DNA of 64,000 nt from Gymnopus androsaceus JB14. Taxonomy: Eukaryota; Basidiomycota; Agaricomycetes; Agaricales; Omphalotaceae. The position numbers were made by a program, and so were the translations under genes. The stretch's first letter is position 1; each line of letters starts with the position of its first letter. The stretch is taken from NCBI GenBank assembly GCA_009733575.1, contig ML769466.1:1-64000 (forward strand), in the 5' to 3' direction. The notes below the pieces were generated by a model, which worked only from the letters and a program-made list of their open reading frames with translations, did not search any database and was not told the DNA's origin. Shown one piece after another: positions 50,741 through 62,807 of this stretch.

Positions 50741-52375
50741 CATCACCAAAAGGGCGCCAAAGTCACAACCTGAACTAACGGTCGAAAACTGAATATGATG
50801 CCAATGTTTCCCAACGAAGTACCTTTTGAGCGAATATTTTGAGGTCGTAACGCAAGCCGATCTATATATTGGGGTTTCAATGCACACAAGTACATTTTGG
50901 TCCATTTAGATGGGGATAAAATGGAGGAAACGCACTGGAGAGTAAAATATTGTAATCGAACTCTATTATAACGCGATACAAGAAATATAACGCGAAACAG
51001 GGGGATCTAATGCAATACGAGGAATATAACGCGTACCAGAGGAATCCAACGTGTACCACAGGAATCTAACACATACCAGAGGAATACAATGCATCCCAGG
51101 GGGATATAACGCATACTGACTCTGATAAGACCTTCCTGTTTATGATTCGGATGGTGACACTATTAATGGGAGCAACGATGAGGTGGAAAGTAATGCTGGG
51201 AATGGGGATGAACTTGATGATGAAGAAGATGTTGAGCATTCAGATGACGAGGAATCCGACCCAGAGCGTGACGATCGAGAGACCGATAATGAAGTTTGGC
51301 TCGGGCCAGAAGATGGAGAAGAGAGAGTGGATGGCAACAGCGACGAGGAACTGGGTCTTTAGAAACATAGATTTAGAATATGATTGTTGAATCATACCAA
51401 CCCAGCAGGAGCTGTGAGTGAGATTCTGGAAGAGGGGCTGACACCAGTTGAACACTCAAAAACAGCTACTAGGTATAATACCAACACCTATTCCAGCTGT
51501 TAATTAACAACTTCATAAGCACATTGGTATTAACTCAAGGCAGCGCATGAATGAGCACTTGACAAGCACAAGGGGCTTGGAAGCTAGCATTGGAGGAATG
51601 AGAAAAAGGATCCCGTAAGTTAGTTAACCAAGACTCATCAAGAGAGCAGCCGCAGAACGCACTGGAAACCCTTCTGACTCAGCTTCGCATTCCACTCCAC
51701 CCTAAAAATCATCGCTCCATTCTCCCCATAGCTCGGTAAGCATATCGTTGAAGGTAGCGGAAAAGTGGTGGACAAGTCCAGAGCAGCGAAATGTAGCACA
51801 TGCAGCAAGCAGTAGGCGTTGGGTGAACAGTGACAATGAACGGGGAAGACGGGAAGTGAGTGTGGGAAGGCAGCTGAAGTGCCAGATGAAAAGCCGAAAG
51901 TGTAATTGACTTCCCAGCCAAATGACAGTACTGCGATACAAAAAAATATCATTGAATCTGTGTTAGACCTATGTATAATACATAGGCCCAGATATATTCT
52001 GCTTTAATGCTCTTTTATGCGGTGGAACTTTGAATAATGGTCCATAATAATACATCTTGCATGATGATCAAAGTAAAATCATATTATTTTCCTTGAAATG
52101 CAGTGTAACACCAGATAACGCGTCCTACGAGACCGTCTATATTGGTACAGTGTCATAATTCATCTGATACGCATCGTATTTGCGTTATGTTCGCGTTATA
52201 TTCTCTGACAACCATTTCAAAGCGTTATATTCTAGTCCTATTTCCCAGGACTTGTTCGATGGCATTTTAAGCATGCTGTAGCCCAGTTCTGAGGAATTCT
52301 GACCCCCCGAAGTACCTTTTAGAGCATTTTATTAGAGTCTTAATACATTGTCACTTTGGCGCCCTTTTGGTGATG
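50741..52375. mobile_element. TIR element H, CATCACC ends, ATAACGCG words
   Basis: Length 1,635 bp. The inverted repeat opens CATCACCAAAAGGGCGCCAA and continues AAGT. TSD is TT; the first NLR copy (about 7905) has the empty site GTTACATTGATTAGATC. Subterminal zones repeat ATATAACGCG/CGCGTTATAT-type words (50970-51110 and 52160-52235). A plus-strand frame around 51138-51360 gives a very acidic peptide (YDSDGDTINGSND, then DDEEDVEHSDDEESD, then GPEDGEE), which may be the relic of a transposase acidic tail. Confidence 0.82.
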
Positions 52376-52649
52376 TTGAATTGGATCAAACTGTCAGAAG
52401 TGCACACTCACACGCGAAGGTTACAAAATTCTGCTCGGCAAGAAATGTGTACTGAAAAGGACCAGATTATCCTAATATGGCTAATCAAGGGTTTTCAGTA
52501 CACATTTCAGTTGAGCTGAAAGGTACTGATAAACCATAAAAGGAAATCACGTGACCTATCAGGCAACTTTTCTGCTCGGCAGAATTTTGTCACCTTTCGG
52601 AGTGACTCTGATATTACATATTACAAGGAAGGCGGCGCCCGGAGGGATG

Positions 52650-53425
52650 TGGCTATACTTAGTACTCCCCAGGTAAAGGTCCTACAGTATGTTGCTGGGA
52701 GCCTCAGACACTGTATTTCATGGTCCGATTTTCACACAAGTTCATACCGGCAGCATGCAGATCACTCTTCATTCAGAATCAATAACTTGCAGGAGGCTAG
52801 TGCCCGGATATGGAGCCAATCACGTGGCTTGAAAGACGATCACCAAATGCCACAGGCGGCGAGAATGGAGCCAAACTGGCATAGGAAATACAGGGCACGT
52901 AGTATGTGCGTGTTTGGTATAAGAAACAGGCTTATCCACATAGTAGCGATAAAATCATGTGCCTCCCAGGAATACGGGGGTATCAATGTTCTCCATTTAT
53001 TAGAGAAAGCGCCGGGCTGCGGTGATGATGGTTCTGCAAAGCTTCGTGTAGATGTCCATCTGAATGTCCGCAGGGCGGTCCTGTCGATGTCTGAAGAACG
53101 GGCCATTGACTTGCAGATCGATGCTGAGATTGGAGCTAGTACGCAATATCCACTCTGTTATTCTTTCCTCGAGTTTCGACGCATCAGCCTCAGTTTTGAG
53201 GGCAGGTGGAAGCTCGATTGTTAGGTTTGTCCAGAGCTCTGGTGATGAGTGAGCAATAGATCTCCAACGCGAGTAGACCTGAGTAAAATTATGGGGAGAA
53301 GTGATAGAGCTTAAGTAATAAGGATTCGGAGAAGCTGTAGGAGAATATATAGGTTAGTAGCTCGGGGGGGAATGAGCTGAAGGTGTTGCTCGATCTGAGC
53401 ATGGATATATTGATCAGATTCATAT
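52650..53425 (-). pseudogene. F-box protein pseudogene
   Basis: Read on the minus strand: FPPELLTYIFSYSFSESLL (F-box-like), then VYSRWRSIAHSSPELWTNLT, IELPPALKTEADASKLEER and ITEWILRTSSNLSIDLQV. This is the standard start of the large basidiomycete F-box family (C..W..IA..SP.LW..L). Stops follow TAARRFL, and the rest is decayed. F-box proteins recruit substrates to SCF ubiquitin ligases. A shorter remnant of the same gene lies at 7995-8345, placing it in the duplicated block. Confidence 0.72.
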
Positions 53426-53479
53426 TTTCAAGCATATGATGGAAAACGTTTGGATCACATACACATTAGACTTTTCTTC

Positions 53480-54005
53480 GGTTATTTCCATGCTGGTGGT
53501 CTTAACGAAGAGCTTAGAGCGCGTTTGGCCGAACTTCAACGGCACACAAACTTTGGCGCCGGCTCGCTGCTCCACTATCGAACCAAGAGATAGTCTCTTC
53601 TCTTGGATCTCGTCGATATCATCATTCGTTCTCAGGCTTTAGGATGGCTTCATGTATCAATATTTTTCAGTATTCTATCAAAAATTGGAAATCCGACCAC
53701 ATACATCATTTTTTTGACAGTCAAGCTCCAGAGATCTCTGGAGACCTCCAGCGAAAATACAGGTTCTGCTGATGTACCTCAGATCTCTAGTCATGAATCC
53801 TGAATCTGGTTTCAAAGCCTTGCCAAACGTCGACGAACTGCTTCTTCTCATTTGAGGAAATCCGTGAGGATATTATGCTGGGTCCGCGAGCTTTTAGCGC
53901 ACTTTCCCGATTTTCCAAGCATTTTTATGAGATCATACTGTCCGCCGTTCGAGTACAGGAGTTCCATTTTTTCCGACGTAGTCAATCTGCACTACTGACA
54001 AGAGC
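53480..54005 (+). pseudogene. Unassigned gene fragments and one solo CATCAG-clan end
   Basis: Plus-strand frames such as LNEELRARLAELQRH (53502-) and, after a break, EEIREDIMLGPRAFSALSRF and HFYEIILSAVRVQEFHFF (53850-54000) look protein-like but match no family I can name. Between them, 53720-53774 is the right end of a CATCAG-clan element (CCAGAGATCTCTGGAG words, then CAGGTTCTGCTGATG, then TA); no left end was found. Confidence 0.35.
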
Positions 54006-54261
54006 CTAATAGTAATGTAGAGATATCCTGTGCTTTCAACACCAGGTTGAAAGGACTGTCTGAAGATTTCACTCAGGGCTCCGCTACCGCTACCCCAATC
54101 AGATGTTCAAGCTCGATATCGTCCTTCTTCGAAGAGGAATCATTAAATTCTACTCTTCTCATCATCACACAAAGCACCAACTGCAATCCCGCGACACCAA
54201 CAAGAGTATAACACCCCTGTCTCCACGGGACACATAAGCACTTACTAGAACGTTGCGTATA

Positions 54262-55798
54262 CATCAGCAAAACCGCACATGCGTGATCCGTATGAAGGCA
54301 CGCCAAATATGTCCGATCATACGGATTTGGCTGCGTATGTATAGGGCCCCGAGTGCATATCCATCACACTTGATTATGCACTGATTATACAGAAATACAT
54401 CCCCTTCGCTCGTTCGTTTATACCCTCAAATATGCCCAATTATACTGCAATCATACTCAACTTCATACTTACATTCAATACGCTAGCGCTTTCGTTTGGC
54501 TTTTGGCTTGATTATACATTCATACACATTAACGAAGCAAAAAAAAAACATTGATAATTTAGTCTATTAGTATACGGCAATGAGATTGTACAAAAGAGCT
54601 GTCCCGTAACGCCCCCAATGCCTTGTAGCTCCGAACAGAAACATTCGAAACCGAATAAATAATGGATTGGAAAGTCTGGAAATGTATCTGAGTCAGGTCG
54701 AGCTTAGAATAGACAGACAGTAATAAATACTCACGCGATGGTCAAGAGACATGCTTCATTACCTGCTGTTTGGAGAAACCAATATCATTATTCTTCATGG
54801 TCTTGCACTTCGGTGGCTAGCGGGTTTTTGAAACCTAAGGTATCACATTTGAGCAGAGCGCTTTGAGCAGAAAAAAGTACGCACTGTCATGTCAATTAAG
54901 AGCACCACAAGGGAATTAGGGCCGAAGCGGGAGGACTTGAGGAGACCAGCACCAGCACCAGCACCAGCACCAGAACAGTACGGGGACGAAAAGGCCCACT
55001 GGGGAACAATACAGTTAGTTACAGTGAGTGCAAATAATGATAGCAAAAAGATTTACCGAGGTATGCCCACGCGAACCATTGGTATCATTTGACGCTAGCG
55101 AAGGGCTCGCAAGGGTGTTAGAAGGAATCCTCCAAGTGAAACTATGCAAAATTAAAATGGTATAAGCTGCGGATAAAAACAGCAAATGAATCCACATACC
55201 TGGCATGACATTGGAGCAAACAGCCTGCAGTGACATTCACATTGAATGCCAATCTCGGAGAAGACATAAGAAGGAAGAATGTACGCACATTAGAATATTC
55301 CTATCCATCCCGCGTCTTTCTCAAGCTTTTGGCCATACGGAAAATCGAAGTTGAAGCACAAGGATTCGGAAGTAAGGAAGCATCGGCCAATCCACGTGAG
55401 ACTGTACAGTAGCTTGTCGGAGTTTCAAATGACTTAAGCATTCTTGCGAGTTTTTTTCGACCCTCCAGGCGGCGGATGCACCCGCCCCCCTACACCCTAC
55501 ACCAATGTAAGCTATTGTACAATATTCTAATCTCTTGCTACTCCGCATTGAGGCTGAACATGGGGCATATCGCAATGGAATAGTGACTAACTTGTACCTA
55601 CATCAAGTTATCTACTGTAATAAAATACTCTAATGGTCATATCCGAGTCGTTGTGTGACCGTATAAACCGCGTATAAACTGTGTATAACAAATATACGGC
55701 AAAAGAAATTCCATTGGGTCGTGATTGCGTATGGTTGTGCATATCAATTACATCAATCTACCGATCATACGCAATACGATCCGGCGGTTTTGCTGATG
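54262..55798. mobile_element. TIR element F (CATCAG clan), GTATA words
   Basis: Length 1,537 bp. The inverted repeat is CATCAGCAAAACCGC (15 bp). TSD is TA (54260-54261 and 55799-55800). Subterminal zones are rich in GTATA/TATGC words (54275-54480 and 55636-55780). The interior holds an ACCAGC microsatellite (54947-54975) and minus-strand frames with hydrophobic stretches (IHLLFLSAAYTILILHSFTW) separated by intron-like gaps, possibly a captured host gene fragment. Inserted in the MFS pseudogene. Confidence 0.82.
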
Positions 55799-56093
55799 TA
55801 GTAGGGCTATCGAGAGGTAGCAGGGATATACTAGACACCACGTCCAATGGGTTGAGCGAGATTGTTGTGTTCGGACTTTTTGCAATAAAGGAAGAAGTTA
55901 CGCTTGACTGTTGAACGATTTGACGGTAGGCATTGTTGATGACTAGTCAATGTTTCATTATAATGAACTGTTCGTTTAGTTGAAATATTACCTGTACCAA
56001 CAACAGCGACACCCAACATTCCACCTAATGTTGGCGCAGCCCCTACCAAAGCCATCACTGTAGAGAGCTCGTCTGCGGGTAATCCCACTTGAG

Positions 56094-56811
56094 CATCAGC
56101 AAAACCTGTATGTACTCCAGAGTGCTCTGGAGCTCTCCAGAGCTCCCAGAGCTTCTGGAGCAGCCAGAGCAAGGGTAGTAGCTCCAGAGTCCTCTGGAGC
56201 TCTCTGGAGACCACCCATCATTTAACAATTGTTTGTGCTACAGAGCCCCATTTAGTAATCAAGAGTTCTCACATCGTAACCATGCAATAATAGTAGCAAA
56301 AGATATATACATTTTCTGATCATTTCGTACATACAACAGGGTGCAGCCATACATAAATGTCGCCCGCCGAGTCCCTCAACATTTCCCAATGCTTCCAGTT
56401 CCCAATTTCTCCCCCCCCCCGACATCCTCCACCTCTATAACCCTTCAACATTTCTGATACATAGCTGATAACCAACTTTATCGAACAAATATAAAACTTA
56501 CAGTGGGAGGAAACTTGAAGAATATTGCACTAAGTTGCAGCGCTGGAAAGAAAAAAGATACAAGTCCAGGTCAAACTTCGAGCTCAACAGAGCTGCCTTT
56601 TATACAGATTCCTGAATATATTGACAGTTATATGAAGGCGTTGTAACCATTGGCAACCCCTTCCTTTTAGATCACTTAATCAACATTTCCTGACAGTTGT
56701 CCATCAATTCTATTAGCTCCCATAGCTTCGGAGCAGCCAGAGCAGTCAGAGCACTCCAGAGCATCAATTCAATGCTCTGACTGCTCAGGCAACATACAGG
56801 TTTTGCTGATG
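56094..56811. mobile_element. TIR element G (CATCAG clan), CCAGAG words
   Basis: Length 718 bp. The inverted repeat is CATCAGCAAAACCTGTATGT (20 bp). TSD is AG (56092-56093 and 56812-56813). Removing the element plus one AG restores the transporter reading VIAQVGLPADEL. The left zone (56108-56215) and right zone (56717-56780) consist of CCAGAGCTC/CTCTGGAG words in both orientations. No coding capacity. Confidence 0.88.
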
Positions 56812-59176
56812 AGCTATAACCATCGTGAATCGTGATTTGGGTTGCCTATAATACAAACACAAAAGTTAAACTTATAAAGGAAGTTGGAGGACAACGTACA
56901 GATCCGATTCCTAAATCTGAATTAACGAATATCCTACAATTCTACTAACAGAGCTCTTTTCATTCAGTGTAGACATCAAGCCTTATATGCAGAAGAGATT
57001 AGTTGGAGCATTAATGAAACCAGTACGGGTAGTGACCATCCCAATTGGAATAACGGCGATTCCACAGGTGCATATTGCTCTCACATATCCATATTTTAAT
57101 GCTGCTGCATTCACCGCGGTGCTTGATATAGATGACATAGCGAGAAATGGGATAATCAGAGCAGAGGAGGTAATGGTTGAAAAACCCATGACTTGGAGGA
57201 AAACTGTGTGCATGAGGTTCTCGTAAGAATCGATCTTCAGTGAGAATTGGCAGAAACTCACCCGGGATATAGAAAATTTACTTATTAAATAAAGATGTTA
57301 AACTCGCACTTGTCCGTCAAAGGTTCACTCACCATTGCAAAATTATGAAAGAACATCAATATTCTATTTGCTATAATCAGGTCAGCCACTTAGCGACATT
57401 AGAGGTTTCATGGTCCCTACTCACCCATCATCAATGGGACATTCCTCCATCCCCACCTCACGAACAACCTCCCGGGAGCAATCGGCATTTTTGCATATTG
57501 ATTCTCCACGACACAAAACGCCACTCCTGAAACGGCCAAAGCACACAACATACCAATTATAAGGGAAGAACTCCAGGGAGCAGTCTGTCCTCCGGAATTG
57601 AGTGTGACCACAAGAAAGGAGAGACATGAGACAATGGTGAACATCCCCAGAAGATCAACTTTTGAGAGAACATCACGGAAAGAACGAATGTGCATTGAGG
57701 AAGATATATCAGGAGAAGGAAAATCTAGCCACCGTAAGACAAGAAAGGTGACTGAACGAAAGCGATGAGGGAGATTTATTTGGTAAGTGAGTGGTTCTAT
57801 ACTCACTGATTGGACAGAAAGGTGCGTCGAGGAGAAATCTACAAAAGAAGCAACGATAGATATTGGCTCCGCGTATTCAAAATAAAAGAAGTGCCCACAT
57901 CCATCGCCGATGGCCCAACTTTGAGAGCGCAGCTCCAAGTATTGGTCCCACTGCCACATCCGATATCATGAATACATTACACAGCGTTGACTAGGTTCAT
58001 GTATGCTGCGCGTTGGAATTCATACGTTCATGGGTAAGTTCTATTCACCAAAGGCAGTTAATATACGTAGTCGTGTCGGACCAGCTTCAGAATCACTTAC
58101 GCGAAACCAAGATACAAACCACAGATAGCAATCCCGCACCACCGACACCACTAATCAACCTCCAGACAATAATCTGCGTGAGATTTTTGCTCGTCCCAGC
58201 TATGACATTGCCCAGAACGAAGATCCACAATTCAGTAAGAAGCAGTCGTTTACTGCCTATGATGTCCTATATTACGATCCAATCGAGTCAGTCGGGGTGA
58301 ACTTAAACATTAAAAACCGAACGTACTGCGATCCTTCCGATAATGGGTTGGATGACCGTAGTAGTGAGAAAATACGATGTGGATATCCATGTCAAGAAGA
58401 TTTGATGTTCAATGCAGCCCCAATGCTGGATACTGAAGTAGCCACAATATTTTCCTCTGTAGAATTGAGCATAAGATGTATATTAACTGAGACTACGTAC
58501 CGATTGCGAACAAGAACATAGCAAGTCCCAAGCTAAATACCATAAATAAGGATCGATTCCACACCTATGCTACTAACAGATACCTCAGAAGAATAAAGCC
58601 AACCTGTAAAGCTGGCATATCGTCAAACTTCGGGAATGCTGACAGTAATTGATGTTCATTTTGGATCTCTGGTTCCGGAATACTATGATCTTCTTGCTCG
58701 TTAAGCTGACCAGGAGGAGCTGGTTGTCGGATATCAGCAATTTCAGCCATTAAAAATTGAATCAGAGTACTTCCGCGTGTAAAGTATAACTGATAAGCTG
58801 TAGTGAAAATGAATGGAGTCAGTCAGGATACTTATCTTAGCGTCTATTTATTGGCGCCCAGCTGGCTTTTAGGGCACAAGCACTCGAATGGTTTTTATGG
58901 ATCTCAACTGAGATACTGTAAGCAGTAGATGGATTAGTCTTCCTCCTTTCGGTCCTGCGATTATTGGTACGGAACTGCATATATACATATTAGATTTCAT
59001 TTGAATAGTAACTTTTCACTACTTAATAGTATTGTTACCAGTACGATTCTTTACTCAATTATTTGAAACCTTTCAAAACAGTATGTCATTGTCATTGATC
59101 TGTAGCCTGCTGAAGCCTGTCTCCAGCTTCGCCAAATAGTCGTTAAAGGAGGATTATTGGAGTTAAAATTAGGAAA

Positions 59177-60563
59177 TTAGGGTCCTTGAAACTCATCGAC
59201 ACTTTCAGACATAACCTTCCAGTTTGCCGTTTGACTATCCAGTTCAGCAAGGTCAGATTCAGAATCGGTGAAGCAGTATGAGAAGCCACATACCGAGCTT
59301 TCCTGCGTTCGTAGATAATCTGCGGCTTTGACCTTCTCCATCTCTTTTTTGATATACCTGTACGCTACGACAGTGATAACTCCAGTTATCACCTGAAACC
59401 AAAGTTGATCCAATCTCTTCCGAGCGTGTTGTCCCATTGACAGCCTCCTGCTCGAAGATGTACCCAAGGATTACTGTTGAGAATTGCTTGGGCAAAGAGC
59501 AAATTACAGCTGGGAGGAAGGCAAAGAAACCCAATCCTGAAGCAGAGAATATGGCCGTTGGTCACTGGGAAGGAATTCGAAGTTAGTGTGATAGATAAAC
59601 GTTTCATGAGGTGAACGCACCGTGAGGGGGTATAAAAGAATATCGAGCCGCAAGCGCGATTTTAAATCCTCCATCGCGTAAAATCCTCGCGAGACATGCA
59701 TAGGTTATTTTGGTCTTTTCGTATTTTTTTGATCTAGAGGTGCAGCACCACTTGAACAAGCTGAATGAAAGAGGGAGGGATCAGTTCATACCCCGTCATT
59801 ACGATTATAAAACGCACAAGTAATTGCCAATTTCACCCAACAATGTCCCCAAAGCTACTATAGCGAAACCTTCCCCGATGCCCCAAGCCACTCCGCAAAG
59901 AAGACCAACAATTTCTTGGCCAAAGAGCGGTGGAAAAGACATGACGAAGAGAATCGCGACGGGAATAAGCCAGCCACCGCGTAAACTATGCAACAAAAAA
60001 CAGGCGATGATAGGTAAGTATATGAAGGACGAGCTTAGGAAGACCGACGAACTCGTGAATCTTCTTCGTAGTCGGTGTAAGAGCATTGATAATTTTGGTG
60101 TGGAAGACCATGCTAAGGATACTTATATCAGAATCGGCCCACAGTTAGATAGTAGGTGAAAACGTACAGGAGGATCGTAATGGCCAGAAATACAATAATG
60201 ATGATTGCACGGGCTGGATAACAAATCGAGCGATTAGTAAACACCATACAAGAAAGGAAACCAGAATGGGTATCACTTACTAACTTTCTGCCTCGTAGTC
60301 ATAGGAGGACTTTCACCATTGAGCGCCATTACTTCACTGGGAGTTGGACTTGGAGTACGACCTCCACCAGCGCGAAGATCTACATCCCGACCCCCCAAGA
60401 CCAGCGGTTTAGTGCCATCGATCGACGGTGGTTGTCCGTATAACGGTGTAGGTGCAGGAGGATAGTAATCATGATTGAGCTCGGGATTCTGATCTACCAG
60501 TGGAGCATAATCATCGCCGCTCAGACGATCCCCGTAACGTTTGGGTATTGGCATATTAGACAT
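59177..60563 (-). pseudogene. TVP38/TMEM64 family copy 6, single-base frameshift
   Basis: Starts MSNMPIPKRYGDRLS at 60563, resembling copy 4 (MSRMPMPETYG). It has GGRTPSPTPSEVMALNG but lacks the usual FW..KGL exon end. The core reads KIINALTPTTKKIHE, GWLIPVAILFVMSFPPLFG (no intron after FPP, unlike the others), QEIVGLLCGVAWGIGEGF, GTLLGEIGNY, ARILRDGGFKIALAARYSFIPPH. Just after the next intron the paralogues read TTAIF; here one extra A (near 59560) shifts the frame to TNGHILCF. The original frame continues as SASGLGFFAFLPAVICSLPKQF. At 59390 a 7-base remnant (GTTTCAG) stands where other copies have an intron. The tail is SQTANWKVMSESVDEFQGP. Probably a young pseudogene. Confidence 0.75.
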
Positions 60564-61554
60564 AACGATTGATGGAAGAGGGAAATGGAAGTAGTTGTTG
60601 AGGAACTGTTGTACCTTTCATTTGGCGTCAGATTCGCATTTTAAGAATATGAGAGCCTTCTCACCTGGTACTCAGTAGCTCGACTGGACGGGGGTAATGG
60701 TTTGAAAGAGTTAGTCTAATCGGAGAGCCTTAAATATGAACAACTGGAGGCGACGCATTCACTCCACCCTATTGCCACAGACAGCGTCCAACACCACTTT
60801 TTCATTCCTTCCCGCTTTACCGCTTTACCGTAGTAAACATCTTCGCGAGTAGCGGTGATCCTGGACGTTTGTACATATATAACCGTGTCTTTTCCGTCGG
60901 AGCAGGGTCCGACTTTTTCGTTGCGATGCTGATAATGATCTTGCACAATTGGATCCTCGCCTCATCCTCGCCTAATGATCCATAGGACCATAGCATCGTC
61001 TACGAAGGCCAACACACCGGGAGGCTGAGTACATTTCGTATCGACATTCCAACTGTGGAGCTAGGAGAATTACTTTTCCGAGACGTTGACCTAATTATCA
61101 CCCTCAATCAAAAATGACTCCACTGTACTAGCAGTATACAGCCCCTACCTTTCTATAGGTTACCGATTATCTTTAACCAACTCAGAACTAGTTCTTGATG
61201 AACGTACCGTATCCACGCTCCATTCACATTACCGAGCATCCGACTCCATCGATAGTCAAAGCAGTGCTCGAAGGAAACAAAAAGACGGAATCGCGTTGAA
61301 AGGAAGGATATTGTCTTGATTCTGGTTGAGTTCTGGTTCCGCGGTTCGGTAGTGCGAATGGGTAAAGTGCGCATCATCCCCGCCATCGCCTCATCCCTAG
61401 ATGGCAGTATAGGACCCATGGCATTGCAGAAAAATGAATCAAAAACGTTGCTTCTGATTATATATAATACAAAATAAATCTTCATAAGGCATTGTACTGC
61501 AAATTATCGTTCAGAAGCAAGCAGGAACATAAACAACTCGTATGACATACCTTA
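60564..61554. other. No gene recognised
   Basis: Upstream region of TVP38 copy 6 and spacer to the dioxygenase gene. A 110-codon minus-strand frame at 61153-61485 shows no recognisable motif. Confidence 0.45.
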
Positions 61555-62681
61555 TCATCCTTCAAGCGAGTATCCTACATCCTCCGCAGAAGTATTTTTC
61601 TGCAAATCAAGCAACCTGTCCAACATTCTCCTGCCTTTCGGTGTCAACTGTTCTCGAAATCTTTCGTCGTTCACCCATGACAAGCCATGCTGAAGGATAT
61701 TGCGTCCTCGAGCTGCGCCATGGCGTGAATCGGCCGTGCATGCATGGAGAGTGGCCCGTTTAACAGTGTGGTCGTATGCTGCACAATGAAGGATATTGCT
61801 GTTATAGAAAACAGTTTCGCCAACTGCGTGAAGGGTTAGCTAGATAGCATTATGAGAAAGACAACATACGTTTTAAAGTAAGCAAAACTGCACCCGGCAT
61901 GTCCATTGGATTACTCGGTGGCTCCAAGGTACTTGAACGTGCTCGCTGTTCAGGCGTCCTCGGCACTTTGTGAGAGCCAGGGACGACGTAAAGACATGAA
62001 TCTTCATATAGCGCACTATCGAGGCATGAGTCCTAGCATGCGAATGAGAGGGATGAATCTCACGTATTCCATTGTACCTGCTCGTTGTTGTATCAGTGTT
62101 CTTCTAAAGATCGTGTACAATACGCACACCACTGTGCCACTGGTCCAGTGCAACTTTCTCCTCCTCAGGAAGAGCATTCTCCTTGACATCATCTCGATGC
62201 CATCGGAGAGCAAAACTATGCTCCAAAGGATTAATTAACAGGTTGAAAAGTTCTACAAGCTGGTCAACATTTCGGATACAAATGTACGAAACTGATTAAC
62301 AAACCTAATTGCAGGTCTTCTTCTCCACATTGCAGTAGCTCGGCGCATGCCTAGGTGAAATCACCATAAAAACTCGGTGACCGAGCACAACTGCATACAT
62401 ACCCTTGTCAAAGCATCAGAGGTATACCAATGAGAGAAGATTACACCAGGTTTTCCGAGGTCAGGATGCATAACATGCTGACAACCCCAAGAGTCAGGAT
62501 GGTCGTTATCGAACGGAGGAAATTGCTTTCCCACTGTCCTTCTGTGTGGCCATGATCCTTCACGAGTTCGATTGACGATTGTGTCAGCAGCCTCTTGGAG
62601 TTTTGGGAAATCGATGGATGAAATAAGGCCTGGAACGACGACAAAGCCTTGAGAGTCGTAAGTCTCCTTGATGGGAGACAT
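61555..62681 (-). CDS. Phytanoyl-CoA dioxygenase (PhyH) family oxygenase
   Basis: About 300 residues in several exons, starting MSPIKETYDSQGFVVVPGLI at 62681 and ending SLEG at 61555. The opening YDSQGFVVVPGLIS is typical of PhyH-type Fe(II)/2-oxoglutarate dioxygenases. The iron-binding HxD is WHRDD (in LRWHRDDVKENALP), the distal His is in NSNILHCAAYD, and the 2-oxoglutarate-binding Arg is probably in HTVKRATLHA. Conserved surroundings include SCLYVVPGSHK and PGAVLLTLKPGETVFYNS. Fungal members hydroxylate diverse substrates, including secondary metabolites and lipids; the substrate here cannot be told. No biosynthetic cluster is visible. All exons read in frame, so it is probably functional. 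Confidence 0.85.
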
Positions 62682-62807
62682 GGATATGATATGATAGGAT
62701 ATGAATTATACTGGTCAAGGTTCCTAACAATGTTTACCGTACTGCAGGCTCAGTAGCGCGTGCAGACATTTTTCTCACCTGCCTTTTGCCTGCCTTCTCA
62801 ATGATAC

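Larger units (their letters stand above)
54073..58750 (-). pseudogene. MFS transporter (14-TM drug:H+ antiporter type) pseudogene with two transposons
   Basis: Starts MAEIADIRQPAPPG at 58750. TM1 is in NRSLFMVFSLGLAMFLFAI. Then come ATSVSSIGAALNIKSS, TSYFLTTTVIQPIIGRIA and DIIGSKRLLL (motif A), VWRLISGVGGAGLLS, GPILGAALSKLGHRRWMWALL, KVDLLGMFTIVSCLSFLVVTLNSGG, MGFSTITSSALIIPFL, QVGLPADELSTVMALVGAAPTLGGMLGVA and a C-terminus ending VAVAEP. One base is missing after NIKSS (near 58403), the frame shifts again near 57895, and another shift lies near 54225. Elements F (54262-55798) and G (56094-56811) interrupt it; G splits the codons of VIAQVG. Such transporters export toxic compounds at the plasma membrane. 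This copy is dead. Confidence 0.85.

Noticed and set aside
51142..51390. Met-rich plus-strand frame in element H
   Set aside because: A neighbouring frame gives a coherent acidic peptide; the Met-rich reading is its shadow.
54947..54975. ACCAGC tract as a functional repeat
   Set aside because: Short microsatellite of about five units inside element F; nothing suggests a function.
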